14,490 bases of DNA, from NCBI GenBank assembly GCA_021819605.1, contig JAKAQT010000024.1, positions 1 through 14,490 of the forward strand, written 5' to 3'. The notes beneath the pieces are model-generated. The model saw nothing but the letters and a program-made list of their open reading frames with translations. It made no database searches and was not told the DNA's origin. The stretch comes from Thermoplasmata archaeon (GTDB lineage Archaea; Thermoplasmatota; Thermoplasmata; Thermoplasmatales; Thermoplasmataceae). Positions 14,365-14,490 of the stretch are shown here, one piece after another. The translations under genes were made by a program, and so were the position numbers. The number at the start of each line of letters is the position of its first letter. Position 1 is the stretch's first letter.

Positions 14365-14490
14365 ATGTTAAGAAATAAAAGCGTTGTGTCCATCAACGAC
14401 ATCGGTGACGATGAACTTTCAGAGATTTTCAAGGCCGCAGAAGACATGGAGAAATCACTCAAGTCCGGGAAACCGCTTGAACTTATGAAA
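14365..14490 (+). CDS. pyrB: Aspartate carbamoyltransferase catalytic subunit, 5' part
   Basis: Only the first 42 codons are inside the window. The residues MLRNKSVVSINDIGDDELSE followed by an IFKAAEDMEKSLKSG helix match the opening of PyrB proteins, where a short strand with the S-(V/I)-x-D motif precedes the first helix of the carbamoyl-phosphate domain. PyrB joins carbamoyl phosphate and aspartate in pyrimidine synthesis and in archaea is normally followed by the regulatory subunit PyrI. The catalytic STRTR motif lies beyond the window edge, so ornithine carbamoyltransferase cannot be fully excluded, though the N-terminus favours PyrB. The start is ATG 14365; an ATG at 14352 is in another frame and stops quickly. 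Confidence 0.8.
   Translation, partial: MLRNKSVVSINDIGDDELSEIFKAAEDMEKSLKSGKPLELMK

Noticed and set aside
1..14490. CRISPR array, tRNA/rRNA genes or defence island
   Set aside because: No regularly spaced repeats, no cloverleaf-like segments and no restriction, toxin or defence gene families were seen in any gene of the window.

Overview
The window reads as chromosomal DNA of a thermoacidophilic euryarchaeon, most probably of the Thermoplasmatales/Cuniculiplasma-like group. The reasons are archaeal TATA boxes about 25 nt ahead of several start codons (leaderless or near-leaderless transcripts), an archaellin whose N-terminal core resembles Thermoplasma flagellins, a DUF2240 protein (archaeal), heavy use of AGG/ATA codons, and a bacterial-type (class II) HMG-CoA reductase, which is known from Thermoplasmatales and Archaeoglobus. 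The assignment rests on recall of families, not on a search.

Layout. (1) 1-1799: FecCD-type permease and FecE-type ATPase of a metal-chelate/cobalamin importer; the binding protein is presumably upstream of the window. (2) 1791-2651 (minus): a DDE/rve-fold transposase-like protein with two helix-turn-helix regions. It lacks the expected second Asp and the Glu of the catalytic triad and has no visible IS ends, so it may be a domesticated transposase. (3) 2869-3594: an archaellin with an unusually long charged prepeptide and no other archaellum genes nearby, followed by a hairpin and about 350 nt without genes. (4) 3947-4799: a four-TM small membrane protein (DUF6114-like) convergent with an unrecognised 146-aa protein. 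(5) 4903-7485: a three-gene operon encoding a membrane-anchored, sequon-rich extracellular protein, an ABC-2 permease and its ATPase. A palindromic candidate operator sits between its TATA box and that of the divergent 146-aa gene. (6) 7574-11099: two overlapping half-transporter genes of a heterodimeric ABC exporter, with complementary degenerate motifs. (7) 11176-11673: DUF2240. (8) 11704-12465 (minus): a TPR-like helical-repeat protein. (9) 12597-13871 (minus): class II HMG-CoA reductase of the mevalonate/isoprenoid-lipid pathway. (10) 13872-14364: a nearly 500-nt intergenic region. (11) 14365-end: the start of aspartate carbamoyltransferase (pyrB).

Overall this is transport- and envelope-rich housekeeping DNA rather than a clear accessory island. 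No CRISPR array, tRNA, rRNA or intact IS was seen. The least ordinary items are the catalytically degenerate DDE protein, the sequon-rich protein tied to an ABC-2 transporter, the lone archaellin with its long leader, and the orphan 146-aa protein.
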